From NCBI GenBank assembly GCA_965214875.1, contig OZ243980.1, positions 3,348,001-3,412,000 of the forward strand: a DNA stretch of 64,000 bases, given 5' to 3'. A program made the translations under genes and the position numbers. This document shows positions 25,355 to 34,079 of the stretch, piece after piece. A model generated the notes under the pieces. That model was not told the origin of the DNA. It worked only from the letters and a program-made list of their open reading frames with translations, and did not search any database. Position 1 is the stretch's first letter, and the number at the start of each line of letters is the position of its first letter. The stretch is from CBDAUN01 sp965214875 (lineage in GTDB: Bacteria; Pseudomonadota; Gammaproteobacteria; Arenicellales; JAJDZL01).

Positions 25355-26209
25355 TCAACCTAATGCGTCAATTTCGCGCATCTGCGCTTGGCTGAGCTTA
25401 AGCTCGGCGGCGCGAATGCTGCTGAGAATGCTCTTTGAACGGCTGGCGCCTGGAATCGGAATGATATTGTCGCTCTTTTGCAACAGCCAAGCCAGTGCCA
25501 CCTGATAAGGTGTCGCATCGATAGAATCGGCGATGCGCTTGAGCATCGCGTTATCGCGAAGCTGCACGTGGCCGTTGCCGCCGCCGACTGGGCTATAGGG
25601 TATGTAGGCGACCGATCTAAGCCGACAATATTCAACAAAGCCGTTGTTGAAGTCCCCTTGGCAAAGCGCATGGCAGCGGTTTTGCACCGACCCGATCGGG
25701 ACGATGCTCATTGCGGTCTCAAGCAGCTGCTCATCGACGTTGGAAAGGCCGATGTGCCTGATTTTGCCTTCAGACTTCAACTTGGCAAGTTCGCCGACCG
25801 ATTCCTCGAATGGGATCGCAGGGTCGGGCGCATGAAGCTGATAAAGAGCGATGGATTCGACATTGAGATCGCGTAGGCTTTGAATGCATGCGCGGCGCAG
25901 CGCCGCCGGTGAGCCATCACGTTCCCATCTGCCGCCCGGCCTGACAAGCCCGCCTTTCGTCGCAACCACGACGCTGTCATCGCCAACCGAAACAAGCGCC
26001 TTGGCGATGGTGCGCTCATTGTAGCCGGCATCCTGCTCGTCAAAGCAATAGGCGTTCGCCGTGTCGATGAACTGAACGCCAGCATCAATCGCATTGCGGA
26101 TTACCTTGATCGATTCATCCAGATCGGGCCGGCCATAGATCGCCAGCGGCATCGCGCCTAGCCCAATCGGAAAGACAGTCAAATCAGTTGCGCCAATTGT
26201 TCGGTTCAT
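25355..26209 (-). CDS. Aldo/keto reductase
   Basis: 284 residues from the ATG at 26209 (MNRTIGATDLTVFPIG). The catalytic tetrad is present: Asp and Tyr in DTANAYCFD, Lys in VVATKGG and His in LYQLHAPD. The NADP(H)-binding end reads IPIPGASRSKSIL. The early start at 26290 would add 27 residues with no homology, so the inner ATG is used. Likely an NADPH-dependent reductase of small aldehydes or sugars. It is convergent with the rhodanese gene and divergent from the next oxidase. Confidence 0.88.
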   Translation of the reverse strand: MNRTIGATDLTVFPIGLGAMPLAIYGRPDLDESIKVIRNAIDAGVQFIDTANAYCFDEQDAGYNERTIAKALVSVGDDSVVVATKGGLVRPGGRWERDGSPAALRRACIQSLRDLNVESIALYQLHAPDPAIPFEESVGELAKLKSEGKIRHIGLSNVDEQLLETAMSIVPIGSVQNRCHALCQGDFNNGFVEYCRLRSVAYIPYSPVGGGNGHVQLRDNAMLKRIADSIDATPYQVALAWLLQKSDNIIPIPGASRSKSILSSIRAAELKLSQAQMREIDALG

Positions 26210-26297
26210 GGCATGCGACTCGGGTAGCGGAACATGTATGATTCGAGCAATATAATACCTGCTCTTGCGACAACCGACCTTGGGAGACAATCAGCTG

Positions 26298-27599
26298 GTG
26301 AGCGACATCGCATCAATCTGCACTGACGACTATCGCGACGAACCGTACTGGTGGAACGACGCACCGCGTCCGCCGCTGACAAACTGCGAACTGCCAAAGC
26401 AGGTGGATGTCACCATCATCGGCTCGGGATACACCGGGCTTAACGCCGCCTTGCAAACCGCTCGCGCAGGTCGCTCGACTCTGGTATTGGAGTCGCAGCA
26501 GCTGGGCTACGGATGCAGCAGCAGAAACGGCGGGCAGTTCGGAACCAGTGTCAAACCTTCATTTGAGCGCCTCAAGCGACAGCATGGACGCGATAATGCG
26601 ATCGGCATGCTGCGCGAAGGCCATCGGGCGCTTCAGTACCTTGTCGATCTGATTCAAAGCGAGCAGCTCGACTGCGATTTCTCACATTGCGGGCGATATA
26701 TCTCCGCCCACAGCATGAAGGCGTACGAAGGACTCGGCAAGGCATACGGCTCCCTGCCCAAAGAGATTGAAGTCGAGCACCATCTTGTGCCGCGCGCCGA
26801 ACAGCGAAGCGAAATCGGTTCCGACCACTTTTTTGGTGGCTGCATATTGCCGGCGCATGGCTCCGTGCATCCGGGAAAGTATCATCTGGCACTGCTCGAG
26901 CGCGTCGCATCAGGCGGTGCGGCCATCGTCGACCAATGCGCGGCAACCGCAATCGAACCCGACGGAAATCAGTTCATTGTCCGCACCGAAAAAGGCGACG
27001 TAAAGGCAAAAGATGTTGTTGTAGCCACCAACGGCTACACGCAAAAAGGCTTCAGCTGGCACTCGAAGCGAATCGTGCCCATCGGCAGTTTCCAAATCGC
27101 GACCGAACCGCTCGCTCCTGAAACCGCCGCTGAGCTTATCCCGAACAAGCGGGTGCTATCCGATACCCAATTGATCGGCAACTACTTTCGCCTGTCGCCA
27201 GATTCAAAACGGCTTTTGTTCGGCGGGCGGGTGACTTTTGTCGAGGCGCATTCGGATTCGGGGGTGAAGACGCTGAGAAAGCAGATGCTGCGAACCTATC
27301 CGCAGCTGCGGGATACGCGGGTTGCCTATTCATGGGTCGGCTATATCGCCTATACGATGGATATCGTTCCCCATCTCGGACAGCACCAGGGAATCTATTA
27401 CAGCATGGGATATTGCGGTTCGGGAATTTCCCTTTCCAGCTATTTCGGCATGCGGGTCGGGCAAAAGGTGCTCGGCAATGCTGAGGGAAAGACGGAGTTG
27501 GACCGGCTTGAGTTTCGACCTGTGCCGGCTATCGTGCGAAATCGCTTCTCGCTCGCGGCGGCGACCAGCCTGCTGCGGGTTGCAGAACGCTTTATGTAA
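26298..27599 (+). CDS. FAD-dependent amine oxidase, PuuB/DadA-type
   Basis: About 433 residues from a GTG at 26298, which has GGGAGA ten bases upstream. The FAD-binding motif is VTIIGSGYTGLNAALQTARAG, cut here as DVTIIGSGYTGLNAAL. It is followed by GYGCSSRNGGQFGTS, characteristic of gamma-glutamylputrescine oxidases and related amine dehydrogenases. C-terminal YYSMGYCGSGISLS closes the flavin site. PuuB-type enzymes oxidise gamma-glutamylated polyamines to aldehydes. No other puu gene is adjacent, but the window also has a Pot-type importer and an agmatine-deiminase-family enzyme. Confidence 0.82.
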   Translation: MSDIASICTDDYRDEPYWWNDAPRPPLTNCELPKQVDVTIIGSGYTGLNAALQTARAGRSTLVLESQQLGYGCSSRNGGQFGTSVKPSFERLKRQHGRDNAIGMLREGHRALQYLVDLIQSEQLDCDFSHCGRYISAHSMKAYEGLGKAYGSLPKEIEVEHHLVPRAEQRSEIGSDHFFGGCILPAHGSVHPGKYHLALLERVASGGAAIVDQCAATAIEPDGNQFIVRTEKGDVKAKDVVVATNGYTQKGFSWHSKRIVPIGSFQIATEPLAPETAAELIPNKRVLSDTQLIGNYFRLSPDSKRLLFGGRVTFVEAHSDSGVKTLRKQMLRTYPQLRDTRVAYSWVGYIAYTMDIVPHLGQHQGIYYSMGYCGSGISLSSYFGMRVGQKVLGNAEGKTELDRLEFRPVPAIVRNRFSLAAATSLLRVAERFM

Positions 27600-27602
27600 G
27601 CG

Positions 27603-28247
27603 CTATTTTTTCGACAGCCTTGTGTCCAAGGTGCGGGTGACTTCGTCAATGCCGTGCTTGCCGATTTCTGAATTGAGAATGGCGCGGTAGTTGATCGCGA
27701 AGCTGACACCCTCAAAGACAACGTCGTAGACCTTCCAGCCCTGGTCGGTGCTGTTCATGCGGAACGTCAGCTCGGTGGTGCGTTCATCGCCTCGAACGCG
27801 CAAGTCGACAATTGCGCGGCCTTCCTTGCGTCCCGCTTTCGCGGGCAGCACTTCGATGCGCTCGTAGATCTCGCCCACATCATCCTGCACTCCGATCAGC
27901 GCAACCGCAAACGACCGCAGCAAAAACTCGGTGAGCACTTCGGCAAATGCCGCACGCTGCTCGGCACTTGCAGTTCTCCAGTGCCTGGCAAGAATAAGCT
28001 TCATGAATCGGTCGCTGTCAAGATGGGGCAAAAGGTCGCGGCGCATGATTTCGATCGCGGCTGCCTGAACATCATCGGAATTGGCGGATTCGGCTGCAAA
28101 CTGCTGATACAAGTTGTGCAGCGTATCTTCAATCGTCTGGCTGGCATCTTCGAGATTTGCCTGCGCCGATGGCCCATGGGCAACTAGCGCAATCGCAAAT
28201 ATGGCGAAAAATGCCGCCGCAACCGGAGATTTAGGTGAAAGTCTCAT
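27603..28247 (-). CDS. MlaC-like periplasmic phospholipid-binding protein
   Basis: 214 residues with a signal peptide (AAFFAIFAIALVAHG...AQA) and the full Ttg2D/MlaC domain: VQAAAIEIMRRDLLPHLD, ILARHWRTASAEQRAAF, and the C-terminal VYDVVFEGVSFAINYRA. MlaC carries phospholipids between the outer membrane and the MlaFEDB complex. The gene stands alone, convergent with the amine oxidase, without mlaFEDB neighbours. It may be an orphan partner of a Mla system elsewhere or a hopanoid-related (HpnM-type) homologue. Confidence 0.85.
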   Translation of the reverse strand: MRLSPKSPVAAAFFAIFAIALVAHGPSAQANLEDASQTIEDTLHNLYQQFAAESANSDDVQAAAIEIMRRDLLPHLDSDRFMKLILARHWRTASAEQRAAFAEVLTEFLLRSFAVALIGVQDDVGEIYERIEVLPAKAGRKEGRAIVDLRVRGDERTTELTFRMNSTDQGWKVYDVVFEGVSFAINYRAILNSEIGKHGIDEVTRTLDTRLSKK

Positions 28248-28673
28248 GATCAGATCTCCTGACGATATAGGACACAGTTGTTTGCAATCATTTTCTACGG
28301 ATTGAGAAAAATTTCAACTGTTTAACACACCGGCATTTGCATCGCCGCACATTTTGATCCGATTAGCCGAACACATGTGCTTGTGGAGGGCGGCAGCATT
28401 GCCGCCGGTTGCGCGAAAGCGCACTTAGCAGACCAAAGCGATGCGCTGATTTTGCTGAAGCGACAAAAGCAGATTGGGGAACCTGCTATCACCGGAAATT
28501 TAGCCAGGCAAACGAAAAATGACAACTGCGGCCGACCGCATAGTGTCGGCAATCCGAGGCAGACGGCCGCAACCGGCGCACGTCATGCTGGTCCTTCACC
28601 AGTTAACTGCTCATCTTTCCGCTTCCCGCTGATCAGCGCTACACGATGCGTTGTTGTCTTCCGAAAAAATAAT
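28248..28673. other. Gene-free stretch
   Basis: About 425 bases separate mlaC from the AbiE operator. An open frame at 28377-28709 has no family feature and crosses the operator palindrome. Base composition falls from GC-rich to AT-rich here, marking the left edge of the defence-like island. Confidence 0.4.
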
Positions 28674-28714
28674 CATGCTTATATATCCGCTTTTATTGCG
28701 GATATATAAGCATG
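28674..28714 (+). promoter_or_regulatory. 17-bp palindrome upstream of abiEi, probable AbiEi operator
   Basis: CATGCTTATATATCCGC (28674-28690) and GCGGATATATAAGCATG (28698-28714) are exact inverted repeats with a seven-base AT-rich spacer. AbiEi antitoxins repress their own operon by binding inverted repeats upstream; this site lies 60 bases before the abiEi start. A half-site (TTATAAG) recurs at 28766-28772. Confidence 0.7.
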
Positions 28715-28773
28715 ACTGATCTGAAAAATTGCTAAAATGTTGATAAATCCGTCTTTTTTGTGGCGTTATAAGT

Positions 28774-29604
28774 GTGCTTTCTGATCGAAAAAAATTGCTG
28801 GACTTTGTTAACGGCCTACTTTCCACTGGCAAAATCGTGTTTACCGCTGAAGAAGCCGGGCAAGCTCTCAATGTAAATCACGGTGCCTTTCTAGATGCTG
28901 CTGAGCGGCTGCAACATCGCAAACTGCTGCTGAAACCGAGACAAGGCTTCTACGTCATTGTCCCCCCGCAATATTTGTCTTGGGGCGCACCGCCACCGGA
29001 TTGGTACATTGACGAGCTCATGGAGAACGAGGACCAGACAAACTCATACTACGTGGGATTGTTGAAGGCGGCAGAATTCCATGGTGCCACTCATCAAGCC
29101 GTCATGGAATTTCAGGTAGTCGCTGCGAAGCGGCTACCAGTTATTCGGGCCGGCCGCAGCTTGATCGTCTTTTACTATCGCAAAAATATTGATGCGGTTC
29201 CGGAAGGTATTGGAGATCACAAAACCGACACCGGCAGTATGAAAATATCGTCTGCCGCGCTAACCGCCCTTGACTTGCTACGTTATCCTCAAGCAGCCGG
29301 CGGCATCGACAATATAGCAACAGTTCTCTCCGACTTAGGGCACAAGCTTGAATCGGCGCAACTTGCGGCCCTTTCAGGACTAGTAGAACGTCCAGTCGTA
29401 CAGCGTCTCGGATATCTATTGGATTTTCTTGGTTACGGTGCATTGACTGAACTGATGCTAGAAGCGCTATATGCACGAGGCGCGCTATCTTGGATTGAAC
29501 TTGACCAGCGTACAAGACGAGATCAAGCCATGGCATCGAAACCTCGCCTGCGCGACCTTCGATGGCGAGTCGTTGTGCGGAGTATGCCGCAAATCGACAT
29601 ATGA
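28774..29604 (+). CDS. Type IV antitoxin, AbiEi family
   Basis: 276 residues from a GTG start. The N-terminal winged-helix segment reads FTAEEAGQALNVNHGAFLDA, followed by LLLKPRQGFYVIVPPQYL. The C-terminal effector domain begins about residue 85 with SYYVGLLKAAEFHGATHQA and runs to LRDLRWRVVVRSMPQ, the AbiEi arrangement. AbiEi represses its operon and neutralises the nucleotidyltransferase toxin AbiEii without direct binding. Its stop overlaps the toxin ATG (ATGA at 29601-29604), a translational coupling typical of this pair. Appears intact. Confidence 0.88.
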   Translation: MLSDRKKLLDFVNGLLSTGKIVFTAEEAGQALNVNHGAFLDAAERLQHRKLLLKPRQGFYVIVPPQYLSWGAPPPDWYIDELMENEDQTNSYYVGLLKAAEFHGATHQAVMEFQVVAAKRLPVIRAGRSLIVFYYRKNIDAVPEGIGDHKTDTGSMKISSAALTALDLLRYPQAAGGIDNIATVLSDLGHKLESAQLAALSGLVERPVVQRLGYLLDFLGYGALTELMLEALYARGALSWIELDQRTRRDQAMASKPRLRDLRWRVVVRSMPQIDI

Positions 29605-30458
29605 TTCCAATTCAATCCATCTTGGCCTAAGGAAATGTTGTCCCCTGGGTTGATCTGCGGCAGATTGAGCAAGATTTAATCATTAGCCGTGTCCTGATTG
29701 AAACGTTTTCCAACAGCATGCTAAGCGACGAACTACGACTTCGCGGAGGAACAGCACTCAATAAACTGCACTTCCCGGCACCATCTCGGTACTCAGAGGA
29801 TATCGATTTGGTACGTACATCTGCTGGGCCGCTCGGTCCGATTTGCGATCAGTTGCGCGATATTTTGGAACCGTGGCTAGGGCAAGCAAAGTTCAGTCAA
29901 AGTCCTGTAGCACCGAAGTTTTTGTTTCGGGTTGAGGCTGAAAACGATAACGATGCATTAATTCGTCTGAAAATTGAAATCAATACCCGAGAGAGCAAGG
30001 TTTTCGATAGGCCGGTGGCTTTGCCATTGAGGGTTAGGAATCCATGGTTTACAGGCGAAACAAGCGTTGCAACATTTTCTTGCGAGGAAATGCTAGCGAC
30101 AAAGCTTCGTGCTCTGCTACAACGCGATAAGGCACGCGACCTATTCGATCTTGGGCACGCTCTAGAAATTTTCGAAAACTTGGATATCGATCTAATCGTC
30201 AAGATTTTCGGGGACTATCTCAAACTATCAGATTTGGACATTTCTCGAGCGCAAGCCCAAGAGCGCATGTTCGCTAAACTGGCTAATCCTCAGTTTTTAT
30301 TGGATGTAATTCCAATGCTGCCTGCGGCTCAGGCAGAGGCCCTAAAGAAGAAAACGGATAAACAAATGTTTCGCCTTGTGTTTGAAAAACTCGTCGATCG
30401 ACTACCTGGCAGACCTTGGGCTAAAACACCGCAGATGAAGGAACACTTCGGAATTTAG
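29601..30458 (+). pseudogene. AbiEii nucleotidyltransferase toxin with early nonsense codon
   Basis: ATG 29601 (MIPIQSILA) meets TAA at 29628-29630, where the family usually has Trp. The same frame then stays open to 30458: VVPWVDLRQIEQDLIISR, then the nucleotidyltransferase motif LRLRGGTALNKLHF with SEDIDLV, and CEEMLATKLRALLQRDKARD downstream. The body is otherwise undamaged. A reinitiated form from ATG 29718 would start just before the GG motif and lose the N-terminal helices. Loss of the toxin while the antitoxin is kept is the expected direction of decay. Fragments of this gene recur at 31305 and 35173. Confidence 0.78.
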
Positions 30459-30570
30459 TAATCATGATTCTTGATCGCTTTGTTCGGCGCGGAACGTATT
30501 GCTCAAATCTGCCCCTTAAGGCAAATTCCAATGGCCAGCACAATAACAGTGCTACCACCCATTTTGGCGT

Positions 30571-30615
30571 GCGCTTCGCATAGTTGCAGTTTTCCCTTTG
30601 CCGGGCATTCTTCAG
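30571..30615 (-). pseudogene. Scrap of the small nuclease-like gene
   Basis: GCTTCGCATAGTTGCAGTTTT followed by CC(C)TTTGCCGGGCATTC resembles the 5' coding part of the gene at 35393-35812 and its copy at 31469-31866. It lies just after abiEii, the same order as in the two duplicated blocks. The rest of this copy is lost. Confidence 0.45.
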
Positions 30616-30652
30616 GTTTTTATAGAGTCATTTTTCGAGCATCTTCGCATTC

Positions 30653-31119
30653 CTATTTCATGTTGTATTTTGGGTCATACTTCTGAATAATGAACTCTTC
30701 AATTTCCTTTCGACCGATAGCGATGGAAATAACGCAAACTGCCAGCTTTTGCATTTCCTTAACAAGTTCTTTTTCGATTGCGTCAGAAAACCTTTTTTTC
30801 GAAGTTGCCTTTTCATAGTCGGGGAGACTTGAATATAACTCATGCCCCAGCGATCGCCTAAATGTATGGTGATAGGTATGACGCAGATGCTCCATCCTTT
30901 TTGAAGGTTTGCGCTTTCACCCACATACAAAGGGGCAACTTCGTCAAAAATGACATAAACACCAGCCTCTTTGGCAAAAGAGTTTTTCCAATCTAAAGTA
31001 AGCTCCATTGCTCTTTTGTTGGAATCGCTGAACAAGTGCCTTTCTGCGTCTGCAAGCATTTGCGCTACTGCCTTCGGATCAATGGCGGCGTTATCTTTCT
31101 TGGTCATGGCCTGTTTCAT
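30653..31119 (-). pseudogene. GIY-YIG nuclease-like gene, frameshifted in an A run
   Basis: The first frame from ATG 31119 encodes an N-terminal helix region and AGVYVIFDEVAPLYVGESAN, the GIY-YIG core. At about 30900 a run of five A (six expected) shifts the frame. The other frame continues MEHLRHTYHHTFRRSLGHEL through EKELVKEMQKLAV to the stop at 30653. Joined, the protein would be about 155 residues. GIY-YIG domains are found in homing, repair and restriction endonucleases. Either a recent lesion or a tract-dependent frame; convergent with abiEii. Confidence 0.65.
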
Positions 31120-31304
31120 GCAAAAAGTCCTCCAAAAAAATTTTACGATTGTGCCAAACAGTGCGTATACCCAAGCGTATAAAAATAGATTGGCACCACT
31201 ACAAGCCCCGCGACAACTAAGAATTTATAGAATGAAAAAAGAACTCCAAAACCTTTGTTTTTGCTGCTTTTCCTCGCGAGATTTGCAACCACGTTAAAAG
31301 ACGT

Positions 31305-31455
31305 GAGCTATTCGGCCATGGACGTGCTCTATAAATTTTCGAAAACTTGGATATCGATCTAATTGTCAAGATTTTTGGATACTACCTCAAACTATCAGAT
31401 TTGAACATTTCTCGAGCACAAGCTAAGCAGAGCATGTTCACTATAAACTGGCCAA
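31305..31455 (+). pseudogene. AbiEii fragment, duplicate 1
   Basis: TTTTCGAAAACTTGGATATC and ACTATCAGATTTGAACATTT match abiEii at about 30168-30262 with scattered changes. Only the part after the DLFDLGHALE segment remains, followed directly by the nuclease-like remnant. It is a 5'-truncated duplicate, and aligns with the longer fragment at 35173-35375. Confidence 0.7.
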
Positions 31456-31468
31456 ATCCACGCTTGTA

Positions 31469-31866
31469 TCAAATTTTGTAACCTTTATCTTCAAGCCAAT
31501 CTTTCGCCCAGCCGGGCGGGCATTTCCAGTGAACCTGCCCTCCTGTTTTCCAGCTTTCTGTAGGCTCAAGCTTGCTGGATTAAAAATGAATCACAAAAGC
31601 ATCATGCGGGAAAATATATATCGTCACCGTCCTTCGCACGATCAATGAAAGCGATATGTATGTCTTTTTCACAGTATTTCTTATCGACCGTCAACCTCGA
31701 CTTCAATTGCACCTTTATAGAAGTCTCGCCATCGACATGAAAGGCAATGAAGTCCGCGCCTTCCCAGTCATCGGAAAGGCGCATGCAACTGTAGCCGTAG
31801 TCCGCAAGCTGCGCGGCGATCTTCGCATAGTTGTAGTTTTCCTTTCGTCGGGCGTTCAAATTTTTA
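31469..31866 (-). pseudogene. Small nuclease-like gene, decayed duplicate
   Basis: Copy of the gene at 35393-35812. The core GADFIAFHVDGETSIKVQLK and SRLTVDKKYCEKDIHIAFID is preserved, but the ATG end is missing, the frame breaks after DDIYFP, and a TAA follows. The last part (SWKTGG, PPGWAKDWLEDKGYKI) is readable in another frame. Dead copy. Confidence 0.75.
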
Positions 31867-32172
31867 CCTAATTACCACGAATCATAAGTGTATTTTTCAG
31901 CCTGACGAATTCGATTTAAATTAATGATAAAAAAGAATAAATGTCATTCAATGAAACTCCGTTCCGTTCCAGAAATGCTTCAGATCGAACGATTTTCCGG
32001 TGTTCGGCCGCCCCGCAGATGACCGGCACCGCCTCGATAGCGCCGCTTGCGCCAGCAAAGCTCCTGAAACACGGCTTATGTTAAGTGGTAATTAAAAATT
32101 TTTATAGGGTAATTCTTCAAACTTCATTTTCGTGCCTATTTCACATGTTGAATTATTTAATGTTAATTGACG
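31867..32172. other. Gene-free stretch
   Basis: AT-rich, about 300 bases, between the decayed nuclease-like copy and the TOPRIM gene stop. No gene, RNA or terminator that I can support. Confidence 0.3.
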
Positions 32173-32805
32173 CTAATTTTTGAATAATTTTTCAATCCAT
32201 GCAACGAAGCTTTTGCAAAGTAGTCCGTCACAATGCAAATTTCCAGAGCTGATGGCAACCCCCATTAACTCTGGAGGTTCTACAGTGGATAACCATGCAT
32301 AGACTTTCGCTTTCATTTCCTTATTCTTTTTGAACTTGCGATTCTCAGAGGGGATACCTTCAATATAAGAAACAGCTCTCGGCCAAACAGGATCGTCAGA
32401 ATCGATCATCTGCTGAACAAAATCTTCCAGTTCACCTCCAGATTTGTTGTCAGGCATCAACCAAATACCAACTTTGGGGTAATCATCATTAGCCCCAATG
32501 ATTGTTCCCGCTTTATCAGGCTTGTTCGGTGCAATAATACCGATGTCTTTCAATTTGCGGTTGACTGCTTGCCAGCGCTCATCAATGCTGTCATTGGCAT
32601 CCACGACAAAACCAATTACTTCTCTTCCGGGCACCTTGATCTCAGGTGCCATGGCATCAAGCAACCCATCCAGATTTTGCCTGTCATTGATACCAAAATC
32701 GATGGCCTTCAGTTCTTTCTTTCGGATGTGTTCAATAACATGCAGGTCATTCCTTCCTTCGACCACAAGTACTTTCGACTCATTCGACTGATTTTTTTCG
32801 GCCAT
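32173..32805 (-). CDS. TOPRIM-like protein (DUF3226), partner of AAA ATPase
   Basis: 210 residues. A TOPRIM-like fold is suggested by the early glutamate motif KVLVVEGRNDLHVIEHI and a following FVVDANDSID, with a later acidic run GGELEDFVQQMI. This matches the DUF3226 group of OLD-like TOPRIM proteins. It starts ten bases after the ATPase gene stops, so the two are one operon. In PARIS and AbiL systems an ABC-type ATPase holds or activates a TOPRIM nuclease effector; this pair has the same two-part logic with a different TOPRIM subfamily. A defence role is inference. Confidence 0.75.
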   Translation of the reverse strand: MAEKNQSNESKVLVVEGRNDLHVIEHIRKKELKAIDFGINDRQNLDGLLDAMAPEIKVPGREVIGFVVDANDSIDERWQAVNRKLKDIGIIAPNKPDKAGTIIGANDDYPKVGIWLMPDNKSGGELEDFVQQMIDSDDPVWPRAVSYIEGIPSENRKFKKNKEMKAKVYAWLSTVEPPELMGVAISSGNLHCDGLLCKSFVAWIEKLFKN

Positions 32806-32815
32806 TGGATTTTCC

Positions 32816-33955
32816 TTATCTGACCTCTATGTTGTGCTTGGTTGCGGTAACTAACTCATCTTCAGAATACTCAATAGCTCTATGAGCACCATTCCGCATT
32901 TCAAGGCGGATCATTACACTTTCACTTTCTTCATCTTCTAACGCTGCTTGGGCAAACCCCTTGGTGCAGTCCCAGCCATGAGTGGTTGCAAGCACCTGGA
33001 TATTGTTTTCACGCGCTGCCTGAAGAATAAACTTCCATAGGTCTTTTAGGACTGAATGATGAATCCCGTTTTCCGCCTCGTCAATAAAAAGAAAGCCACC
33101 ACGACAGTTGGCAAGTGCCAGTGCGATGCCGAAAAGCCTGATTGCTCCATCGCCAAGGCTTTTCAGGGGAACTGGCTTTTCATGGTTTGAAAGCTTAACG
33201 ACTGCACGACGGGCATTGCTTGAGCGGCGATCAGGATCCCCCACCATGGTCACCCGCTCAACCGTTTTTCCAGCTCCGTTCAAGGTCAAGCGCAATGCTT
33301 GAATTACACGATTTTCCCATTCGGTCAATGCGACTTCGTCCCAGTATCTAGCCAATTGATGATTTAGAATCAACCCCGGACCCAGAGTTTCATGTGTTAG
33401 TCCTTGAACAGGGAATCGCAACTCTCTCCAGAATCTCATCCTGCGATGGGGGGCAAGAAAATTTGTTTGATTAGACTGACTGAGAAGATACGGGAAGAAA
33501 TGCTTTTGCTTGTTGAAAATCGTCCTGATGAGCAGTATGTTTTCCCAGCTTAGCTCAATCGGGTTGTCTTCAATTAGCATGTCTGTTTGTTTTTTATCGG
33601 GTTCCACCACTTCAATCTTGACCAGATCGGCTTGTCGACCTGAAGGACCAATCGCCATGGATGTTTTTTTTGTGAGTTGCCGCCCAAAAAATAGTCCAGA
33701 CAAGTCAACATCGAATTCCTGCATATTCTCCTTGTCGCTGGCGACAATATATTCTTCATGTTCCCGCCCCAAGTCTGACAACACCTTTGGATGCCCACGC
33801 TGGGCATAAACACGACACGCTTCCAGTATTGTAGTCTTGCCAATCCCATTTTTGCCGGCAAGGAGGGTTACCCGCCCCAGACGTGGAATATTCAGGGATT
33901 CGATGCCCCGAAAACCCTTGATGGACAGGCTTGGGAGGTGAAGGGCGAAACTCAT
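32816..33955 (-). CDS. AAA15/AAA21-type ATPase of an ATPase-TOPRIM pair
   Basis: 379 residues beginning LPSLSIKGFRGIESLNIPRL, a typical RecF/AAA15 opening. Walker A is LLAGKNGIGKTTIL near residues 30-43. The signature region is LKSLGDGAIRLFGIALAL, Walker B GGFLFIDEAENGIH, and the H-loop VLATTHGWDC. Coiled-coil arms are short, unlike SMC or SbcC. It precedes the DUF3226 TOPRIM gene. Together they resemble the sensor/effector layout of PARIS (AriA/AriB) or AbiLi/AbiLii. Both genes are intact amid a mass of decayed neighbours, hinting at recent arrival or selection. Confidence 0.85.
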   Translation of the reverse strand: MSFALHLPSLSIKGFRGIESLNIPRLGRVTLLAGKNGIGKTTILEACRVYAQRGHPKVLSDLGREHEEYIVASDKENMQEFDVDLSGLFFGRQLTKKTSMAIGPSGRQADLVKIEVVEPDKKQTDMLIEDNPIELSWENILLIRTIFNKQKHFFPYLLSQSNQTNFLAPHRRMRFWRELRFPVQGLTHETLGPGLILNHQLARYWDEVALTEWENRVIQALRLTLNGAGKTVERVTMVGDPDRRSSNARRAVVKLSNHEKPVPLKSLGDGAIRLFGIALALANCRGGFLFIDEAENGIHHSVLKDLWKFILQAARENNIQVLATTHGWDCTKGFAQAALEDEESESVMIRLEMRNGAHRAIEYSEDELVTATKHNIEVR

Positions 33956-34079
33956 ATGGTCTCCGTTCTATTCGAAGATCAGGCTTTGTTATTCGGGTCG
34001 GTTCAGAAAAGGGGCAGAATCATACGCTAAGGAAATAATTCACTCATTCTACATAACGGTCGGAATGTTCTCAATCAAA

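Noticed and set aside
28377..28709. Possible gene upstream of abiEi
   Set aside because: The frame crosses the operator palindrome and lacks any family signature.
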